Assembly (NCBI RefSeq): GCF_017591425.1
Contig: NW_024466599.1
Coordinates: forward strand, 73,202,501 to 73,266,500
Reading direction: 5' to 3'
Length of the DNA stretch: 64,000 bases
From: Ochotona curzoniae
Taxonomy: Eukaryota; Chordata; Mammalia; Lagomorpha; Ochotonidae
Shown piece by piece: positions 58,766 through 64,000 of this stretch. A model generated the notes under the pieces. That model did no database searches. It was given only the letters and a program-made list of their open reading frames with translations, and was not told where the DNA came from. The translations under genes and the position numbers were made by a program. The stretch's first letter is position 1. The number at the start of each line of letters is the position of its first letter.

Positions 58766-59344
58766 GCTCCCAGCTTACCTTTTAATTGTACTGTTCAGCA
58801 ACTTTGGAAAGTATTTTCTTATTAAAACAGTCTACAAAAATTCTCCTTGCTTTTGAGTTGAAAGAAAACTAAGGATATTAAAGCACTCTCATGGATCTTC
58901 AGGTTGTAGTAATAAGATTGTGATCTTTATTAGTGAAGTCTGCATTTTCAATGCAAACTCATAATATTCAAGGGTTTTAAAAGAACAGTCATTGAAGAAA
59001 ATTTTAAATTTTTAGGTCACAGCAAAATATTTTTATAAGGAATCTGAGTCCTTTATGATTGCTAAAGCAGCATAATAGATCATACAGCAAATGTCTAGAA
59101 GGGTTTATTCTTATCGATGAATTTTGATTCAGTTTGCATCATGATAAGCCCAGAGTGAATTCTGGTATTACTGAGAAGAATCACTGATAATTCTCTAAGT
59201 CATACACCAATGTGTTCCATGATGTGGAAGGAAATTGACGTTTATTGCTAAATTGAGGAAAAGGCCGAAAATTAAAATTTATATTGAAACACAACGCGAA
59301 GATCAACAGAAAATGAACTAAATCTGAACAAACATTGGTTGAAC
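58766..59344. other. Unique AT-rich sequence
   Basis: Nothing recognised. Confidence 0.4.
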
Positions 59345-59480
59345 AAATATTTATTTGGGAAGCAGCACCAGAAATAGAGAGAAGGAGAGAGAATCCCCTG
59401 GTTTGCTCCCCAAGTGCCTGCAACAAGCAGGGCTGGTTCAGCTGCAGCGAGGAGGCAGGAACTGGACTTCCCACGAAAAT
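59345..59480 (-). mobile_element. Old CSINE fragment
   Basis: aaatatttatttgggaagca, tagagagaaggagagagaat, tggtttgctccccaagtgcc and gcaacaagcagggctggttc are the 3' half of a minus-strand CSINE. Confidence 0.6.
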
Positions 59481-59876
59481 GACAGGGATGTTCATCAATA
59501 ATGACCACATTAGGAAAATGTGGTATATAATCTACACACTAAGGACCACTGTTCACTCGTGAAAAGGAAGGAAATGCCATGGAAAGCGATCATGCTTAGT
59601 AACTAAGCCAATCTCAAAGCAACAAATATAAGTTTTCTCTGACACGTCAGCTCATATAGAACACCCAAAAAAATCAGAAATGAAATCATCACTTTGGGAT
59701 TCAATCGCCATGTTTAGACCATGTTTATATCCCTGTGGAAATGTTCATTTTTTACCTTTATTTGTTGAATATTGTGACTAGTGTCAAATTAAGCCTTTGA
59801 TATAAGAGTGTACTAGAAATGTGACTCTGGAAATACCTTTGAAGAGAGGGAATGGGGGCAGAGGCATGGAGGGGAA

Positions 59877-59907
59877 TACACACACACACACACACACACA
59901 CACCACA

Positions 59908-59938
<31 letters not shown>

Positions 59939-59974
59939 CACACCACACATACACCACACACACACACACACACA

Positions 59975-60013
<39 letters not shown>

Positions 60014-60110
60014 ACACATACACCACACACACACACACACACACACACCACACACACACACCACACACCACACATATACACCACACACACACACACACAC
60101 ACACCACACA

Positions 60111-60141
<31 letters not shown>

Positions 60142-60164
60142 CACACCACACACACCACACACAC

Positions 60165-60203
<39 letters not shown>

Positions 60204-60283
60204 ACACACACCACACACACCACACACACCACACACACACACACACCACACACCACACACACACACACACCACACACACACCA

Positions 60284-60338
<55 letters not shown>
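59877..60338. repeat. Compound CA/CCA array, 462 bp
   Basis: CA units interrupted by CACCACA steps. The mark accacacatacaccac recurs at about 59942 and 60011 (69 bp apart), with a variant near 60067, so blocks were duplicated. Open frames of 173-193 codons on both strands consist only of Cys/Val/Gly/Trp or His/Thr/Pro and are artefacts. Confidence 0.97.
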
Positions 60339-60339
<1 letters not shown>

Positions 60340-62039
60340 TAATGACAGGGTCCTAAGGGTCCTAAATACTTAAGCCATCGCCCCTTCCTGCATAAGCACA
60401 AAGCTGGAATTCAGTTCAGATTTTGGGACTCCATTACAGGCATTCCAATATATAATGTGGTGTATTCATCACTCTACCAAATTCCCACCGCTTGTGAGTA
60501 ATATGCTACAAGGCCCTCCCAGCACTCCTCTTTATAAAAGGGATGCATTCTGTAAGCAGAGAATTTCCATTGTTGGGCACACACAGAGATGCTTTCCATG
60601 CCGGCCCAAGTGACTGATGAGTCAAGTGAGGCAAACACTACACTTTTTTCCAAGGTGGGTTCACTAGTTTTAACTCCTGAAGATGTGGATTTAGGAAATC
60701 AAAGCTGTTCCCACTCCATCAACTCCATCTGGCTGTGAAAATCTGCAATGGCTAGTGTTTTCTTTATTCTGTAAACTCACACACCTTGATCTGAAATGGG
60801 GAGAGTTTGGGGCTTCATTTCAAAGCACAATGTCTTGCACTTTACACGGCAGCGACAGAAATGAGCACTTGTCGTAAGGCGGAAGGAAGTACAGTGCATA
60901 GCTTATGGTCCTGGAAAAGTAGAGGGTAATCCTGCATCCCAGGATGGCATCAGCTTCCTCAAGCTGTGATAGCTTTAAACAGGTGCTCACAAAAGATGCT
61001 GGTGAACCTGGGACAGCTACTGAGGCTAGGTGTGAGTGGGTGGCATGCTCACTCAAGTTAGTATGTTCAGAAAAACGACTTTCCTACAAGATAGAAAAAA
61101 AGAACTAAACTCATAAATCTCCACCACATTTTTCTGTATCCTCTAATATGGAAGTAAAGCTTAACATGCAGGAACATATATTTTCAAATGTTTTAGGCTT
61201 CCTCACTAGAATTAGATTTGTGATTACATAAGAGAAAGGAAAGGTATTATTTAATAAAGGTCTTCTATGACATAGGGTTTAATCAGTTAGAAAAAAATTT
61301 GGACCCATAATGTTAACTGGAATGTCATAACTGCATCATTTCCCCATGACTTTTAGAAGAAAAAATATAGTCTGTTGAATAGAATCTTTACCTTTCTATC
61401 CAATATCATATCACAATATTGACACACATTTCATAGGCATCATTGCATGCAAACATAAGGAAGTATAGTACTTGGAATGATGAAAGCCTTTTTCTAGAAT
61501 ACAAACATAAATTTAACATAGGGAATATGTTTCTCTGAGTATTGAAATTTTTACATAATTTCAAATACTAATCAAATTTACTCTTTGAAAATTTTTACAA
61601 ACTGTGGAATACATTCTCCTGAACCTTTGTAACATGTTCTTGTTAAAGTTACAACTTTTTCATATGTAATTTCCTGTCTCAAAAGAGATAAAAACAAGTC
61701 ATAAAATGGGACTTCTTAACATCAAATTTGCAAATATTTCCTATCATCATTGAAAAAATACAGATTGCAAGAGTGGTGGCTGAATTTACACTTTGGTCTA
61801 GACAATTCTGGATTAGGAAAAGTTAATTTGAAAGTTTAAAAGAGGAGATATTTCAAAAGTGCTAGCAAAAAAGAAACTGGGGGAAAAAAAGTAAATGTTA
61901 AGTTATTCAACAAATTAGTAAAAACATATCACTATGGAAACCCTTAATCTGTGTTGCTTCAAGCAGCTAACAAGAAGAGCTATTTATCACATTAACCTTC
62001 CCAGCACCCCTGCTCTGGCACGAAGCTTACACGTAGGGT
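60339..62039. other. Unique sequence, nothing recognised
   Basis: AT-rich. No gene or transposon recognised. Confidence 0.4.
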
Positions 62040-62330
62040 GAGGTGATCCTACGCCTTCATTGCTTAACAGGTTGCCCCCACATTCCGTTGTCCTTCCATA
62101 GTATGGCGCCATCAGTATCTAATGTCCTCCAGTTGTGTTTGATGGACCTGAGAAGCCTTCTAGGGGCAGCAAAGTTACACCAGCACTACCATAGACTCCG
62201 GCGCCTTAATGAAGCTCTTGTTAATAGTGGCTCTCTGCCTATGTTTTGTGGTGAAAGGGCACCAAAGAGACATCGCTTTATGATGAGTTTACTGCCTTTG
62301 ATGCCTGTATTTATTACCTGAAAAATCTGT
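62040..62330. other. Candidate conserved element with a 92-codon frame
   Basis: The plus frame 62043-62321 (start MILRLHCLTGCPHIPLSFHS) has no known domain. The stretch keeps CpGs (ggcgccatcag, ccggcgccttaa) and stands out from its AT-rich flanks. A conserved non-coding element or old exon is possible. Neither can be shown here. Confidence 0.3.
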
Positions 62331-64000
62331 TGCATCTTAGATACGTGTTTTGGTGGCAAGGGGTGGGAGATAAGAGGCTGTTAATTCGCGATGCTGTGCT
62401 TTACAGTGTCATTCCAACAGAAAGCTCTGTGTAAGTCCCTTCAGTCGCTAAAATAAGCTTTTATTTCCTGGCAATTTGAATTGTTTGTTTTTGGGGAAAA
62501 AAAATACGACTGTTTTCATTTTTTTTTTTTTTAATGTTCGTTTAAGAGTAAGAGCTCAGAAAACAATGTGGATATGTGTCAGAAGTGCAGTTTGCAGAAG
62601 GGAATAAAGGAAAATAAAGACGGAAGAGAGAGGCGGGAAAAGATGAGAGAAATGGGAAGTGACGATGGAATGACAAGAACAAGTGCAGTTTGTCCCGTGT
62701 CCTTTGTAGCGACCCCTTCAGGTTCAAAGCTTCCAAGTTTGCTTTGACCTCTGGGTGTGCAACCAACTGCCTGTTGAAGTCAGGATGCTATGTGGACCAG
62801 GCATTGTATACTCCGCGTCTTACGTTCCTCTCCCGTTGAGCAAAGGCTTAACAAGAGTGGAAAGCTGGAAGAAGCATGCCCTTTTGCACCTCCTTTTTTG
62901 GGGGAGCATACAGTTGTTTGTATCAAATATGTTTGTTTCTTAGTAGGACTAATTTTCTTCCTTTTTTTTTTTTTTTTTTTTTTTTTAGCAGCCGCTCTGA
63001 GTGAGCTACTTTGGGCAAAATATCTTGTTTTTATAAACTCAGAAACTCAATTTTGCTTTTTAAAATTTTTTTAAAAAGTTTTGATTTTTGCTTTTTTTTG
63101 ATTTTGTGAGATATGTTTTATCAAGTATCATGATCTTACAATATTTAATAGTTAACCCTCTTGTCTCTCATTTACAAAGGACACAGCTGTCTAAAAAGAA
63201 CTACTGATGCTCTTTAGGAAGTAACTGCTAAGGCTGCTGCAAACCAAAATGACAACTCCATGTTTCTCTGAAAGTAGAGGAAGTCTTGGTGAAAAGCAAC
63301 AAATCTGAATTTTCCCTTGCACAAAAAGCCACTGGGGAAAATTTAAGATCTGTAAGCTGAGCCTATATAGAAGACCTTCATTCTGGTCTGCAAAAAATGA
63401 AACTATACAATTTACAATGATCATATTCATAATTTACAATGACGTTGTCTATGTGTCTAGTATTTCAGATATATATTTTATCATTAATGCTTTTTTGCTT
63501 TGAAATTTTAGGTTGTCATCAAAATGTTATAAAATATTTACACCTATGTTTTTAGAAACGCACTTCCTTATATATGAAAGAACCCGAAAGCCCTAGTTAG
63601 GAATGCAAGGCATTTTTCAAGGAAGTTAATTTTAGAGTTTGCTTATATTATTTGCAATCTCAATAAGCTGTATGTTATTATGAGGTCAGCAAAATACCCA
63701 GATGGAACAGCATCTAAACATTGTTGAGCACACAATGCTGTGTATTTTTTTCCAATGGACTTCAATTACGGCAACACCTGCACTGCACACATTTGTGCTG
63801 ACCCACTGTGAAATCATGTTGTGTTCAATAGGCCTTAAAATTTCTCATTTCTCACCTGTGGGTGAGATGCCCTACGCGCTGTCAACTTCAGTAGCACATA
63901 CTTGTAAGAGCAGAAGTCAGACGAAGCTACTTAAAATGTTGTATAGCATTCACCTTGCGCTGCACGCTCTTAAATAAAAGTTGTCTGTCATCTTATATTT
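62331..64000. other. Unique AT-rich sequence to the window end
   Basis: Includes a 25-base T run (62962-62986). No SINE body is recognisable beside it. No gene found. Frames at 62755-63074 and 63702-63977 lack domains. Confidence 0.4.

Noticed and set aside
59758..60373. Open frames of 173-193 codons on both strands
   Set aside because: Translations use only a few residues dictated by CA/GT repeats.
62962..62986. T run as the tail of a minus-strand SINE
   Set aside because: No SINE body or target duplication is recognisable next to it.
63880..63910. Possible U6 snRNA fragment (cttcagtagcacatact)
   Set aside because: About 13 of 15 bases match the U6 5' region, but similarity stops at once on both sides and no duplications or tail were found.
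1..64000. CRISPR array, operon, phage or plasmid features
   Set aside because: The sequence is animal nuclear DNA full of SINEs and L1s. The tandem repeats have no unique spacers.

Overview
This is vertebrate nuclear DNA with no recognisable protein-coding gene. It is AT-rich, CpG-poor and full of retrotransposons. The best species clue is about 25 copies of a tRNA-derived SINE of the lagomorph C-repeat (CSINE) type. The youngest copies have the variant I associate with pikas (Ochotona): a head like ggcccagcgcggtggcctag, a middle like cttgtggcctgggaaagcag, and a tail like ctgtatatctgactt followed by AATAAA-type repeats. I therefore read the window as a lagomorph, probably pika, intergenic or intronic segment. 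The species call is from memory of the family.

Layout. 0-5 kb: CSINEs of different ages and a decayed L1. 5.6-6.3 kb: an L1 3' end and a short hAT-like DNA transposon. 9.9-11.6 kb: two LTR (MaLR-type) fragments on the minus strand and a CSINE. 14.8-18.2 kb: old CSINEs, a MIR and an unexplained 191-codon open frame. 18.2-20.4 kb: a 5'-truncated L1 on the minus strand ending in a TTCC/TC tail. 20.8 kb: a 35-nt U2 snRNA retrocopy. 20.9-22.4 kb: two LTR fragments on the plus strand. 23-28.5 kb: CSINEs, L2 and an L1 3' end. 30.2-33.1 kb: two copies of one L1 3'UTR-like sequence in opposite orientation, the second split by a young CSINE. 34.1 kb: a palindromic DNA transposon. 36-38 kb: a CA tract and about 460 bp of purine GGAA/GGGA repeat. 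38.4-41.3 kb: a decayed plus-strand L1 holding a young CSINE and an unidentified 0.9-kb insertion. 41.3-44.8 kb: a cluster of five CSINEs.

44.8-58.5 kb differs from the rest. I find no clear SINE, L1 or LTR there, only simple repeats and an 11-copy 26-bp minisatellite. Several unique stretches with AT-core homeodomain-like words suggest possible conserved non-coding elements. A perfect CTCF-core match lies just outside, at 43.8 kb. The last 5 kb hold a 460-bp compound CA array, two old CSINE fragments and otherwise unique sequence.

The long frames over the CA, GGAA and GT arrays are repeat artefacts. I found no new gene system. The most useful observations are the U2 retrocopy with target-site duplications, the SINE-poor interval, the opposed L1 3'UTR copies, the unidentified insertion in the L1, and the hAT-like element with a TCTAGA target site.
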